Positions 40,795-50,038 are shown, counted from the stretch's first letter. The stretch is 60,242 nt of DNA from Burkholderia sp. SRS-W-2-2016 (GCF_001931485.1 NZ_MSDV01000031.1:1-60242), one strand, 5' to 3'. Program-made: numbers and translations. Notes: generated by a model not told the origin, from the letters alone.

Positions 40795-42192
40795 ATGACC
40801 GTCGTCCAGAAAGCTCTGATTGCGCCCCTTATCGTCGCCTGCGCGATGTTCATGGAGAGCGTCGACGCGAACGTGATCGTCACCGCGCTGCCGGCGATGG
40901 CGCGCGACTTCGGGCGCGATCCGGTCACGCTGAAAATCGCGGTGACGAGCTACGTGCTCGGCCTCGGTGTATTTATCCCGGTCTGCGGCTGGCTCGCCGA
41001 CAAATTCGGCGCGCGCACCGTGTTTCGCACCGCCATCGGCATTTTCGTGACCGGCTCGCTGCTGTGCGCGGCGTCCAGTTCGCTCGCAACCTTCACGCTC
41101 GCGCGCTTCGTACAGGGCGTCGGTGGCGCGATGATGGTGCCGGTCGGGCGCATCATCATCTTCCGGGTCGTCGAAAAGGCCGACTTCATCCGCGCGATGA
41201 ACTATCTGAGCGTGCCCGCGATGCTCGGCCCGGCGGCCGGCCCGCTGCTCGGCGGCTTCATCACCACCTATCTGCACTGGCGCCTGATCTTCTTTATCAA
41301 CGTGCCGATCGGCCTGCTCGGCATCTATCTGACCAATCGCTATATCGCCAACACCCGCGAGCCCGATCCCGGTCCGCTCGACTGGATCGGCTTCCTGCTG
41401 TCGGCGGCGGGCGCGGTGTTGCTGCTGCTCGGGTTGTCGCTGGTCGGCGGCGAACTGATCCCGACCATCGACGCGTTCGGCATGTGCGGGCTCGGCGCGG
41501 TGCTGCTGGCGATCTACGTCGCGTACGCGCAGCGGGTCGCGCTGCCGCTGCTCGATCTGCGCTTCTTCAAGGTGCCGACCTTCCAGGCGAGCGTGCTGGG
41601 CGGCTCGCTGTTCCGCATTGGTCTGGGCGCACTGCCGTTCCTGCTGCCGCTGCTCTTGCAGGAAGGCCACGGGATGAGCGCGTTCGAATCGGGGCTGATC
41701 ACCTGCGCGTCGGCGTTCGGCGGGATGTTCATGCGCACGATCGCATCGAGCGTGCTGCGCCGCTTCGGCTTCCGCTCGGTGCTGGTGTTCAACGCGGCGC
41801 TGTCGGGCCTCGCGATCGCCGCGTGCGGGCTGTTTTTCCCGCACACGCCGACGTGGATCATCTGGGTCGTCGTGCTGCTCGGCGGCTTCTTCCCGGCGTT
41901 GCAGTTCACCAGCCTCAATTCGCTGACCTATGCGGAGATCGCGAGCCGCGACGTGGGTCGCGCGACCAGCCTGGGCAGCGTCGTGCAACAGATGTCGCTC
42001 GGTCTGGGCGTGACGGTCGGCGGGATCGCGCTGCAGATCACCCGCGCGCTGAACGGGCATGCGAGCGTGATGTGGTCGGATTTCTGGCCGGCGTTTCTGG
42101 TGGTCGGGCTGTGCTCGTTCGCGTCGATCCCGGTCACGCTGCGGCTGCCGCGCGGCGCGGGCGAAGAGATTTCGCGCGGCGGGCGCGGCTAA
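40795..42192 (+). CDS. MFS multidrug exporter, DHA2 (14-TM) type
   Basis: A 465-residue carrier of the DHA2 group: TM1 with FMESVDANVIVTALPAMARDF, the motif GWLADKFGARTVF, and the motif-C-like GPAAGPLLGGFITTYLHWRLIFFINVPIG. Drug or metabolite export by proton antiport is expected; substrate unknown. The ATG at 40795 starts right at the conserved N-terminus. It is convergent with the DUF421 gene (9 bp apart) and distantly paralogous to the exporter at 51187. Confidence 0.9.
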   Translation: MTVVQKALIAPLIVACAMFMESVDANVIVTALPAMARDFGRDPVTLKIAVTSYVLGLGVFIPVCGWLADKFGARTVFRTAIGIFVTGSLLCAASSSLATFTLARFVQGVGGAMMVPVGRIIIFRVVEKADFIRAMNYLSVPAMLGPAAGPLLGGFITTYLHWRLIFFINVPIGLLGIYLTNRYIANTREPDPGPLDWIGFLLSAAGAVLLLLGLSLVGGELIPTIDAFGMCGLGAVLLAIYVAYAQRVALPLLDLRFFKVPTFQASVLGGSLFRIGLGALPFLLPLLLQEGHGMSAFESGLITCASAFGGMFMRTIASSVLRRFGFRSVLVFNAALSGLAIAACGLFFPHTPTWIIWVVVLLGGFFPALQFTSLNSLTYAEIASRDVGRATSLGSVVQQMSLGLGVTVGGIALQITRALNGHASVMWSDFWPAFLVVGLCSFASIPVTLRLPRGAGEEISRGGRG

Positions 42193-42201
42193 GGGCCGGG
42201 C

Positions 42202-42696
42202 TCACGCCCGCTTGCGGATCACGCTGACTTCGCCGTTGCGTTCGAGAATCGCCGCGGCCACGTTGTCCAGCGAACGCGAGCCGGTTTTCTGCCGCACCGT
42301 TTCCTCGATATCGGTGCGCGTGACCAGCGCCGCGTGCATCTCGCGCGCGTTGAACTTGCCGTCGCGATAGACCTCGCGTTCGCTCCCGCCGACCAGCAGT
42401 TCGAAGCGCCGCGAGCGCATGCAGGCCCACGCGAGCATCCGGTGGCACAGCACGATCAGAAACGACGCGACCACCGTCGCGATGAACGGCGACGCGCCGA
42501 CGATCGCCCGGCTCAGCGTTGCGCCGAGCAGGATCACGACGACCGAGTCGAACGGCGAGCGCTGCCCGAACGAGCGCCGTCCCGACACGCGGATCATCGC
42601 CAGGGCGATCACGAAGATGACGATCGCGCGCAGTCCCATCTGCAACGGATCGAGCGTGCGGCCTTCGCCGAACAGAACGTAGATCGCGTCCATCAT
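42202..42696 (-). CDS. DUF421 (YetF-like) membrane protein
   Basis: A 164-residue protein with three N-terminal TM segments (ending near 85) and a soluble DUF421 domain (RRFELLVGGSEREVYRDGKFNAREMHAAL). The motif RVSGRRSFGQRSPFDSVVVILLGATLSRAI is typical. Function unknown. It precedes the glycosyltransferase operon end by 63 bp in the opposite transcription order, i.e. it lies downstream of it and could be its last gene. Confidence 0.88.
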   Translation of the reverse strand: MMDAIYVLFGEGRTLDPLQMGLRAIVIFVIALAMIRVSGRRSFGQRSPFDSVVVILLGATLSRAIVGASPFIATVVASFLIVLCHRMLAWACMRSRRFELLVGGSEREVYRDGKFNAREMHAALVTRTDIEETVRQKTGSRSLDNVAAAILERNGEVSVIRKRA

Positions 42697-42759
42697 GATT
42701 TCGCCCTCATCGTGTTGCCGCCCTCCCCGCGGCCTGCCTGCGTGTACAGAACCGGCGCC

Positions 42760-43413
42760 TCAGCCGGCCGCCCACGTGAGCAGCGTGTCGGCGAAGCCGC
42801 CGCGCACGCGGGCCAGCGCGCGCCCGCTAGTCAGCACGCGCGGCGCGGCGCTCCACGCGATGCGCGCGCCGGTCGCGATCAGCCGGTCGACCAGCGCGAC
42901 GTCCTCGCTGCATTTGAGCGGCGGAAAGCCGCCCGCGCGCCGGTATGCCTGCGCCGAGACGCCGAGATTCGCGCCATGCACGTGGCGGTGGCCGTCGGCG
43001 TCCACGTAGGTCTTGCGGAAATATTCGCGCACGCTGTGCGGATGCTCGCCCCAGTCGTCGACCGCGATCGAGCCGCACACGGCATCCGCGTCGAGCGCGA
43101 GTTGCGCGGCCAGCCAGCCCGGCGACACGCGGCTGTCGGCATCGGTAAACGCGAGCCAGCGCGCGCCTTGCGCGAGCAGCAGCGACGCGCCGAGCGCGCG
43201 GGCGATGCCGACATTGCGCGCCTTCAGCGTCAGCGTCTGCACGCCGTAAGCGCGCGCGATCGCGCCGGAAAAATCGCTGCACGCATCGAGCGCGACGACC
43301 ACCCGCACCGCCTCGCCGGCCAGTCCTTTGTGCCGCGACGCTTCGAGCACCGCGGCGAGGCAGCGCGCGATCAGCGCCTCCTCGTTATGCGCGGGAACGA
43401 TCACGCCGATCAT
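42760..43413 (-). CDS. Family 2 glycosyltransferase
   Basis: A 217-residue GT2 (GT-A fold) enzyme with MIGVIVPAHNEEALI at the start, FTDADSRVSP (DxD-like), and HGANLGVSAQAYRRAGGFPPLKCSEDVALVDRL. No TM segments, so cytosolic. It starts inside the methyltransferase stop (ATGA). The operon order is acyl-CoA dehydrogenase-like, methyltransferase, glycosyltransferase. Acceptor unknown. Confidence 0.88.
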   Translation of the reverse strand: MIGVIVPAHNEEALIARCLAAVLEASRHKGLAGEAVRVVVALDACSDFSGAIARAYGVQTLTLKARNVGIARALGASLLLAQGARWLAFTDADSRVSPGWLAAQLALDADAVCGSIAVDDWGEHPHSVREYFRKTYVDADGHRHVHGANLGVSAQAYRRAGGFPPLKCSEDVALVDRLIATGARIAWSAAPRVLTSGRALARVRGGFADTLLTWAAG

Positions 43414-44015
43414 AGAAGCCCCTCGCGTTGCGCGACCGATCGCGCATCGCGCGACCACACGTCGATCAGCAGATCCGCTTCCGCGTGATGCGCGAGCCGC
43501 GAGAGATTGCAGCGCGCATCGAACAGCGCGTGCGCATGGTCGGCGGATTCGCGCGCCTCGGCGAACGGCCGGCGCCAGTGACACGCGAGCAGCGTGCCGT
43601 CGGTCGTCAGCGACGCGCCGATCCGCGCGGCCAGCGTTTCGAGCTCGGCGGTATCGAGGTAATACGCGAATTCGCTGACGACGATCAGATCGAACGGCCC
43701 GGCCTCGGTCGGCCATTGACGCGGCACCATGCGCTGCTCGACCCGCACGTTGGCCGCATCGGCGACGCGCTCGCGCGCGAGCGTGACCGCGCGCGGATGC
43801 AGATCGGCGGCGAGCAGCGCATCGCAGCGCTTTGCGAGTTCGGCCGTCAGTTCGCCGTTCGCGCAGCCCGGTTCGAACGCGTTGCGATAGCGCGGGCGCG
43901 GCAGCAGCGCGAGCGTCAGCGAACGCTTGCGGCGTTCGTACCAGCCCTCGCGCAGCCGCCACGGATCGTCGCTGCGGCGATACAGCTCGTCGAAGTACAG
44001 CACCGTCGAGTTCAT
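43410..44015 (-). CDS. SAM-dependent methyltransferase (NodS-like)
   Basis: A 201-residue class I methyltransferase: N-terminal FDELYRRSDDPWRLREGWYERRKR, motif I FEPGCANGELTAEL, acidic end of beta-2 ADLHPRA, and FDLIVVSEFAYYLD. The N-terminal pattern is that of NodS and its relatives, which N-methylate an amino sugar. NodS-like activity on a sugar amine is inference. It overlaps the glycosyltransferase and lies 38 bp after the dehydrogenase-like gene. Confidence 0.88.
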   Translation of the reverse strand: MNSTVLYFDELYRRSDDPWRLREGWYERRKRSLTLALLPRPRYRNAFEPGCANGELTAELAKRCDALLAADLHPRAVTLARERVADAANVRVEQRMVPRQWPTEAGPFDLIVVSEFAYYLDTAELETLAARIGASLTTDGTLLACHWRRPFAEARESADHAHALFDARCNLSRLAHHAEADLLIDVWSRDARSVAQREGLL

Positions 44016-44053
44016 CTCAGTAACCCTTTGGCGAATGCTCGTTGGGGAGGACG

Positions 44054-45331
44054 TCATAGCAGCCATTGCGTGTCCGTTGGTAAGGACAGCTGATTCGGGG
44101 GCTGCGCCGACGCCGCCAGCAATTGCTCGCCGAGTGCGGCCAGATCGCGCTCCGCATGGCTCTGGCGCAGAAACACCGGCAGGTCCGCGAGCGCCCGCGC
44201 AAAGCGCGCGTCGCGGCACAGCGGGCCGGCGCCGAGTGCGCGGGTCGCGTGATGCATGACGGTGTCGGCGGCCTGTTCGACCGCGAGTCGTGCGCGCAAC
44301 GCGGCGGTTTGCGCATCGGCGTTCGGATGTGTGTCGATCCATGCGGCCGTTTCGCGCAGCACTGCGGCGGCGGACTGCAACGCGACATCGGTCGCGCCGA
44401 GTTGCGCGAGACGCAGCGGATCGGCGCGTTGCGCGCACGCGTCGCGCAGACTGCCGCCGATCCGCGCGGCCGCGCCGTACCAGCACGCGGCGATGCCGGC
44501 GCCGCCATGCCAGAAGCCAGGGCGACGCACGTACGCATGCGATGCGCCGATCAGTGTCGCCGCGCTGGCGTCGAAGTGGACATCGGCGCTGGCGGTGGCC
44601 TGCATGCCGACTGCTTGCCAGTTCGACGTGTCGATCGTGATCGACGGCTGGTCCATCGCGACGGCCGCCAGTACCGGTTCGTCGTCGAGCCACGCGGTGA
44701 TGAGTGCATGCGTGACGCTTTGCGCGCCGGAGCACCAGGCTTTGGTGCCGGTCAGACGTAGTTGGTTGTGACCGCGGTTGAGGCGCTCGGCGTGGGCGTG
44801 CTCGCCGCCGCTCCGCTTACTGTCGGCTCGTTCGCCGTCGATTGTTCGGATTCCTGTTCGATCGGCATCGGCTACGTGGGTCGTTGCCTGGACGCGCGCT
44901 TGCGGTGGCTCGGCGGCCCACACAGCCCAGCGGCTTCCATCAGGTGCTGGCGGACCATCCAGTTCGGCGAGTATCGCCAGCGCATCCGTATGGCCTTCGA
45001 ACAGTTTGACGAGCCCCAGATCGCAAGCCGCTACCGCCGCAAGCGAGCGCCAGCGCGCGAGCGTCCGGCCGTGGCCCGGCAACGGCATGCCCGGCTCACG
45101 ATCGTAGCCGTGCGCGATCAGCGTCGCGAGCATCGCGCCGAGCGCGTACGGATCGTTCGGATCGAAACGCGCGTCGCGCAGAAACTCAGCGAGCGACGTG
45201 GCTGGTTGTGACAGCGCCGCGGCACGGCCGCTTGCGCAGGGCTCGCGCGGCGCTCGCCCCGCTTCGGGTTCGTGCGAGCGTTGCGGTGACTGCGCCGGGA
45301 AGCTGGGCGCGTGGTCGCGCGTGTCGAGCAT
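44054..45331 (-). CDS. Acyl-CoA dehydrogenase-like flavoprotein
   Basis: A 425-residue protein with recognisable acyl-CoA dehydrogenase features (LRLTGTKAWCSGAQSVTHALI beta-domain, GFWHGGAGIAACWYGAAARI and C-terminal helices with RLAVEQAADTVMHHATRALG). It has a 45-residue disordered N-terminus and a hydrophilic insertion around residues 146-190. The start at 45331 has GGAGG 4 nt upstream. A true fatty acyl-CoA substrate is doubtful given the partners (methyltransferase, glycosyltransferase); I recall similar gene sets with a PIG-L deacetylase elsewhere, not present here. Catalytic Glu was not identified. Confidence 0.8.
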   Translation of the reverse strand: MLDTRDHAPSFPAQSPQRSHEPEAGRAPREPCASGRAAALSQPATSLAEFLRDARFDPNDPYALGAMLATLIAHGYDREPGMPLPGHGRTLARWRSLAAVAACDLGLVKLFEGHTDALAILAELDGPPAPDGSRWAVWAAEPPQARVQATTHVADADRTGIRTIDGERADSKRSGGEHAHAERLNRGHNQLRLTGTKAWCSGAQSVTHALITAWLDDEPVLAAVAMDQPSITIDTSNWQAVGMQATASADVHFDASAATLIGASHAYVRRPGFWHGGAGIAACWYGAAARIGGSLRDACAQRADPLRLAQLGATDVALQSAAAVLRETAAWIDTHPNADAQTAALRARLAVEQAADTVMHHATRALGAGPLCRDARFARALADLPVFLRQSHAERDLAALGEQLLAASAQPPNQLSLPTDTQWLL

Positions 45332-45581
45332 CGTGCCTCCGTGCACCGGATCGAAGGACGGCGCGCCGCGCTGCGGCGGGCCGGAACGTATGCTCAGTCA
45401 CAGCAAGCAGCGTGCCGCGGGAGGGAAGCCATCGGCATGGTGAGCCGGCCTCGCACATGGCGCGCCAGGAGCGGCCCACCAGGAAAAGATGAGGAACACT
45501 GAGAAAGAGTGAAACGCTTGCCGCGCTACCCGAGGCCGAAGCAAGCAGTTGCGCGCGCACGCAATACAGTCATTCAACCGC

Positions 45582-47552
45582 TCAACCACTCAACCGAGCA
45601 TCCGCGCGCGCGAGCAACGCATCGAGCACCGCCATCTCCACCGGCTTCACCAGATGCGCGTGAAAACCCGCCGCGCGCGTGCGATCGAGATCGCTCGCAT
45701 GACCGAAGCCGGTCATCGCCGCGTACATCGTGCGGGCCAGTTCCGGCATCGCGCGCAGCGCGGCGAGCGTTGCATAGCCGTCGAGCTTCGGCATCGCGAG
45801 ATCGATCAGCGCGAGATGCGGTGCAAAACGCGGCGCGATCTGCAGTGCCTGCTCGCCGTCGTACGCGAGCCGCACTTCGTGGCCCTTCAGTTCGAGCAGC
45901 ATCGCGAGGCTGTCGGCGGAATCGCGATTGTCGTCGACGACCAGCACCCGCAGCGGCTGGATCTCGGCCGCCGCCGCGCCCGCGCCGCCCTCGCCCGCTT
46001 CGGCTTGCGCGGACGCGAGCGGCAGACTGAGCGTGAAGGTACTGCCCAGACCGGCCCCCTCGCTGCTCGCGACGATGCTGCCGCCATGCATTTCGACCAG
46101 CGACTTGCACAGCGTGAGGCCGATCCCAAGACCGCCCTCGCCGAGCTCCTGGCCCGCCTTTTCCTGCGCGAACAGCTCGAAGATCTTGTCGAGCGAGCGC
46201 ACCGGAATGCCGCGCCCCTGATCGCGCACTTCGAGCACCGCCATGCGGAAATCGACCCGGCCGTGCACGTCGATCGTGCTGCCCGACGGCGAAAACTTCG
46301 ACGCGTTGTGCAGCAGGTTCTGCAGCACCTGCACGAGGCGGGTCATGTCGCCGCGCACCTGCACCGCCTCGTCGGGCACATGCGCGACCACCTGCTGCTC
46401 GCGCGCATCGGTGAACGGCCGGGCCGCCTCGATCGCGCGCGCGATCACCTCGGCGAGGTCGACCCGCGAGATCCGCAGCTCGACCTTGTCGGCCATGATC
46501 CGGCCGATGTCGAGCAGATCGTCGACGAGCCGCGTCAGGTGCGTGACCTGTCGATCGATCAGATCACGCGCCCGCGCGAGCACCGGACTCAGACCGGACT
46601 CCAGCTGCATCACCCCGACCGCGTTGCGCACCGGCGCGAGCGGATTGCGCAGCTCGTGCGCGAGCGTCGCGAGAAATTCGCGCATGCGCTCGCCCGACCG
46701 TTCGAGTTCTTCGCGCCGGCGCCGCTCGGTCAGATCGCGGGTGATCTTCGCGAAGCCGCGCAGCCGGCGCGACTCGTCGTAGACCGCGGTGATGATCACG
46801 TTGGCCCAGAAGGTCGTGCCGTCTTTACGCACGCGCCAGCCTTCGTCCTCGACGGTGCCGATCTGCCGCGCGATCGCGAGTTCGCGCGCCGGCTTGCCGG
46901 CCGCCGCCTCTTCCGGCACGTAGAAGCGCGAGAAATGACGGCCGACGATTTCGTCGTGCGTATAGCCCTTGATGCGCGCCGCGCCCGCGTTCCAGCTGAT
47001 CACGAGGCCTTGCGGATCGAGCATGAAGATCGCGTAGTCCTTCACGCTGTCGACCAGCAGCCGGAAGCGTTCCTCGCTCTGCCGCAACGCTTCGAGATAC
47101 TCGCGCTGCGCGGTCAGATCGCGGGTGATCTTCGCGAAGCCGGTGACCTGGCCGCTGGCGTTGCGAATCGCGGTGATCACCACGTTCGACCAGAACGTCG
47201 TGCCGTCCTTGCGCACCCGCCAGCCTTCGTCCTCGAAGCGGCCGGTCAGCGTCGCCTGTTCCAGCTCGTAGGTCGGCCAGCCGCGCGCGATTGCTTCTTC
47301 GGTATAGAAGCGCGAAAAGTGCTGCCCGACGATCTCGCTCTCCGTGTAGCCCTTCAGCTTCTGCGCGCCGGCGTTCCAGCTGACGATGTGCCCTTTCGCG
47401 TCGAGCAGAAAGATCGCGTAATCGGAGATCGCCTGCACCAGCGACGAATAGTCGACGCTGACGGGAACGCGCGCGCCGCCGGCCGCGGCCGGTTGCCGAG
47501 GGCGGGCGGACTCGTCGGTTGCGCTGGAGGAACTCACTTCGGACTGGGTCAT
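45582..47552 (-). CDS. Hybrid sensor histidine kinase: PAS-PAS-HisKA-HATPase-REC
   Basis: A 656-residue soluble kinase. Two PAS domains (about 35-140 and 165-275) share the stretch DEGWRVRKDGTTFW and the PAC-like FAKITRDLT, so they come from a duplication. H-box TLAHELRNPLAPV, N-box LLHNASKFSPSG, G-boxes DQGRGIPVRS and GGLGIGLTL, then a C-terminal receiver (VVDDNRDSADS, LIDLAMPKLDGY, LVKPVE). No TM segment, so it senses a cytosolic or redox cue. It has no paired regulator gene here; the receiver output may be phosphotransfer. Confidence 0.92.
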   Translation of the reverse strand: MTQSEVSSSSATDESARPRQPAAAGGARVPVSVDYSSLVQAISDYAIFLLDAKGHIVSWNAGAQKLKGYTESEIVGQHFSRFYTEEAIARGWPTYELEQATLTGRFEDEGWRVRKDGTTFWSNVVITAIRNASGQVTGFAKITRDLTAQREYLEALRQSEERFRLLVDSVKDYAIFMLDPQGLVISWNAGAARIKGYTHDEIVGRHFSRFYVPEEAAAGKPARELAIARQIGTVEDEGWRVRKDGTTFWANVIITAVYDESRRLRGFAKITRDLTERRRREELERSGERMREFLATLAHELRNPLAPVRNAVGVMQLESGLSPVLARARDLIDRQVTHLTRLVDDLLDIGRIMADKVELRISRVDLAEVIARAIEAARPFTDAREQQVVAHVPDEAVQVRGDMTRLVQVLQNLLHNASKFSPSGSTIDVHGRVDFRMAVLEVRDQGRGIPVRSLDKIFELFAQEKAGQELGEGGLGIGLTLCKSLVEMHGGSIVASSEGAGLGSTFTLSLPLASAQAEAGEGGAGAAAAEIQPLRVLVVDDNRDSADSLAMLLELKGHEVRLAYDGEQALQIAPRFAPHLALIDLAMPKLDGYATLAALRAMPELARTMYAAMTGFGHASDLDRTRAAGFHAHLVKPVEMAVLDALLARADARLSG

Positions 47553-47863
47553 GGCGTGCACGTATAAGTAGTTTTTATCTGAAGCAAACCCCGATCCCGG
47601 CCGGCTGGCGGGTTTCGAACAGACGCTGGAGAGTTCGCCAGGCGTGCGCGGGTGGACGGCGAACAATTCGGCAGTTCACCGAACTTTCCTGCGTACGCAA
47701 AGCGCGAAGCTTATAACGCCGGGCCTCGCATTTGCTAGCCCCGCATCTGCTAGCCGCGTTAGGTCCCGCGGCAGGTCCCGCGTTAGATCCGGGCCTGCGC
47801 AGCGTGACCGCGCGCGGCCCGCTTCACATCGCCATTTCAGATCGCCATTTCAGGGAGATTCAA
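47553..47863. other. Divergent region with short repeats, no gene
   Basis: 311 bp between the hybrid kinase and the small secreted protein. ATCGCCATTTCAG occurs twice in tandem before the ribosome site of the small protein, and GGTCCCGCG occurs twice a little further left. No terminator seen. Confidence 0.5.
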
Positions 47864-48130
47864 ATGAACCAGTCCTTCACGACTTTCACCCGCCGCCTCG
47901 CCGCGCCGCTCGCGTTGGCCGCCGCGCTCGGCTTCATGCATGGCAACGCGCAGGCCGAAGGCTGCACCAAGGGCGCGGTGGTCGGCGGCGTCGCCGGTCA
48001 CGTGGCCGGCGATCACGGGGTCGCGGGCGCGGCCGCCGGTTGCGCGATCGGCCATCATGAAGCGAAGAAAAAGGATAAGGAGAAGGCAGCGAGCGCTGCG
48101 GCCGCCGCGAGTGAACCCGCCGGGAAATAA
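47864..48130 (+). CDS. Small secreted glycine-zipper protein
   Basis: An 88-residue product with a signal peptide (about 1-31, AQA-E) and a short Gly/Ala/Val zipper (TKGAVVGGVAGHVAG, GAAAGCAIG) with two Cys and two His, then a Lys/Ala tail (KKKDKEKAAS). Glycine-zipper segments associate with or insert in membranes; function unknown. The start at 47864 follows CAGGGAG. It stands alone between divergent and convergent neighbours. Confidence 0.8.
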   Translation: MNQSFTTFTRRLAAPLALAAALGFMHGNAQAEGCTKGAVVGGVAGHVAGDHGVAGAAAGCAIGHHEAKKKDKEKAASAAAAASEPAGK

Positions 48131-48285
48131 TGCGGGCATCGCAACGATGCGACCGGTAGAAGCGGCGGCGTTCGACGCGCCGCCGCCGTGAGTGGGTCGA
48201 TCGCGGCATCGCTCGCCCGCCCACTCTCGCCGCGCGGGTTACCAAGCCTGCGGAACTGCGCGACGCGCGACGCCCGCGGCCACCG

Positions 48286-49335
48286 TCAACCCGTCGCGGC
48301 AATCTTCTCCGCGAGCTTCGCGTCGTAACTCGAATGCACGTGCACGCGTTTCTTCTCGGGGAACGCGTACGTGTACGCCTTGCGCAGCGCCAGCGACGCT
48401 TCGTGAAAACCCGACAGAATCAGCTTCTGCTTGTTCGGATAGTTCGCGAGGTCGCCGACCGCGAAGATGCCCGGCCGCGAGCTTTCGTAGTTCGACGTAT
48501 CGACATCGATGCGCCCGCCGTGGCTCGTGAGCCCCCACTGCGCGATCGGGCCGAGATCGGCGACCAGCCCGTACAGCGCGATCAGATGCTCGGCTTCGAG
48601 CTGCGCTTCGCCTTCGAGCTTGCGCAGCGTCAGCGAACGTAACGCACCGTCTTCGAGATTCAGCCCGGAGATCGCGCCGACCACGAAGTCCATCTCGCCC
48701 GCGTCGACCGCGCGCCGCATCAGCTCGACGCTCGAATCCGCCGCGCTGAAACCGGGCCGCCGATGCACCAGCGTCACGCGGCGCGCGACCTGGCGCAGCG
48801 CGAGCGCCCAGTCGAGCGCGGAATCGCCGCCGCCGGCGACCACCACGACCTTGTCGGCGAAATCGGCGAGCCGCGGCACGCTGTAATGCACGTGACGACC
48901 TTCGAGCGGCACCGCCTCGGGCAACGCGAGCTTTTGCGGCATGAACGCGCCGTTGCCGGCGGCGAGCAGGATCGCCGCGACATCGAATACCAGACCCTGC
49001 TCGGTGCGCACGGTCCAGCGTCCATCGTCGCGCTGCTCGACCGTATCGACGCGCTGTTCGAGATGAATCGGCACGTCGAACGGCTTGCATTGCGCGAGCA
49101 GCCGCTCGACCAGTTCGCGCGCGGTACACGATGGAATTGCCGGAATGTCGTAGATCGGCTTGTCCGGATACAGCTCGATGCACTGACCGCCGATCCGCTC
49201 GAGCACGTCGACGATCTGACACGACAGGCCGATCACGCCGGCCTCGAACGCCGCGAAAAGACCCACGGGACCGGCGCCGACGATCAGGACATCGGTGCGG
49301 ATCGGGCTGGCTTGCGGGTCGGCGGCGGTGGTCAT
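48286..49335 (-). CDS. Ferredoxin/flavodoxin-NADP+ reductase (TrxR-like type)
   Basis: A 349-residue NAD(P)H/FAD oxidoreductase of the thioredoxin-reductase-like FNR group (YumC type): FAD motif VLIVGAGPVGLFAAFEAG, GGQCIELYPDKPIYDIPAIP, the second nucleotide motif VVVAGGGDSALDWAL, and C-terminal FAVGDLANYPNKQKLILSGFHEA. It lacks the CxxC of thioredoxin reductase, as expected for FNR. The ATG at 49335 is the family start. Moves electrons between NADPH and ferredoxin or flavodoxin. Confidence 0.9.
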   Translation of the reverse strand: MTTAADPQASPIRTDVLIVGAGPVGLFAAFEAGVIGLSCQIVDVLERIGGQCIELYPDKPIYDIPAIPSCTARELVERLLAQCKPFDVPIHLEQRVDTVEQRDDGRWTVRTEQGLVFDVAAILLAAGNGAFMPQKLALPEAVPLEGRHVHYSVPRLADFADKVVVVAGGGDSALDWALALRQVARRVTLVHRRPGFSAADSSVELMRRAVDAGEMDFVVGAISGLNLEDGALRSLTLRKLEGEAQLEAEHLIALYGLVADLGPIAQWGLTSHGGRIDVDTSNYESSRPGIFAVGDLANYPNKQKLILSGFHEASLALRKAYTYAFPEKKRVHVHSSYDAKLAEKIAATG

Positions 49336-49467
49336 CGGTGAGCTCTCCTGAGTGGCGGATCGACGCGCGGCTGGCGTGGATGAGCCCACCATACCGAATC
49401 GGCTTGCACGCGGCAACGATGCCATTGCCGGCGGTAAGGATGCTCGGCAGCGCGCGCCGGCGCATTC

Positions 49468-49520
49468 AAAGTGGCCACCTGAAATTGCCTGAAAGCGGCC
49501 ATTTCTGAACTCCATTTGCG
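49468..49520. other. Possible relic of an IS21-like element end
   Basis: AAAGTGGCCACCTGAAATTG and AAAGCGGCCATTTCTGA are repeated GTGGCCA/GCGGCCA units that resemble terminal sites of IS21-family elements I remember. No transposase gene or partner end is seen. Weak. Confidence 0.2.
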
Positions 49521-49600
49521 TGGCTAAGCTCACGTCTGTATCACCGATCGCAGCACCCGTTCAGCGCTTCACCCTTCTTCCCAACATTGCGGAGCCTGTC

Positions 49601-50038
49601 ATGGAACAACGTCTCGACTTCTACAAAGCCAACCCCGCCGCCGTCAAGGCACTGCTCGGCGTCGAAGAGCGCATCGGCAAATCGGCGCTCGAAAAATCGC
49701 TGGCCGAACTGGTGCGGCTGCGCGCATCGCAGATCAACGGCTGCGCGTTCTGCGTCGATATGCATACGACCGATGCGCGCAAAGGCGGCGAAACCGAACG
49801 GCGCCTCGCAACGGTCGTCGCGTGGCGCGAAACGCCGTTTTTCACCGACCGCGAACGCGCGGCGCTGGAGTGGACCGAGGCGGTCACGCTGGTGTCGCAC
49901 GAGCATGTGCCCGACGCGGTGTGGCAGGCGGTGCGCCCGCATTTCAGCGACGAGGAACTGGTCGACCTGACGCTGCTGATCGCGGCGATCAATGCATGGA
50001 ACCGGCTGGCGATTGCGTTTCGCAAGATGCCGGCGTAA
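49601..50038 (+). CDS. AhpD-like carboxymuconolactone decarboxylase-family protein
   Basis: A 145-residue protein with the AhpD active-site pattern Cys48-x2-Cys51-x3-His55 (GCAFCVDMH), in the alkylhydroperoxidase/CMD superfamily, with the helix DEELVDLTLLIAAINAWNRLAIAFR typical of the C-terminus. Likely a peroxide or disulfide redox protein. The start at 49601 has GGAG 6 nt upstream. It is divergent from the FNR-type gene, and both could serve redox defence; no regulator is linked. Confidence 0.9.
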   Translation: MEQRLDFYKANPAAVKALLGVEERIGKSALEKSLAELVRLRASQINGCAFCVDMHTTDARKGGETERRLATVVAWRETPFFTDRERAALEWTEAVTLVSHEHVPDAVWQAVRPHFSDEELVDLTLLIAAINAWNRLAIAFRKMPA

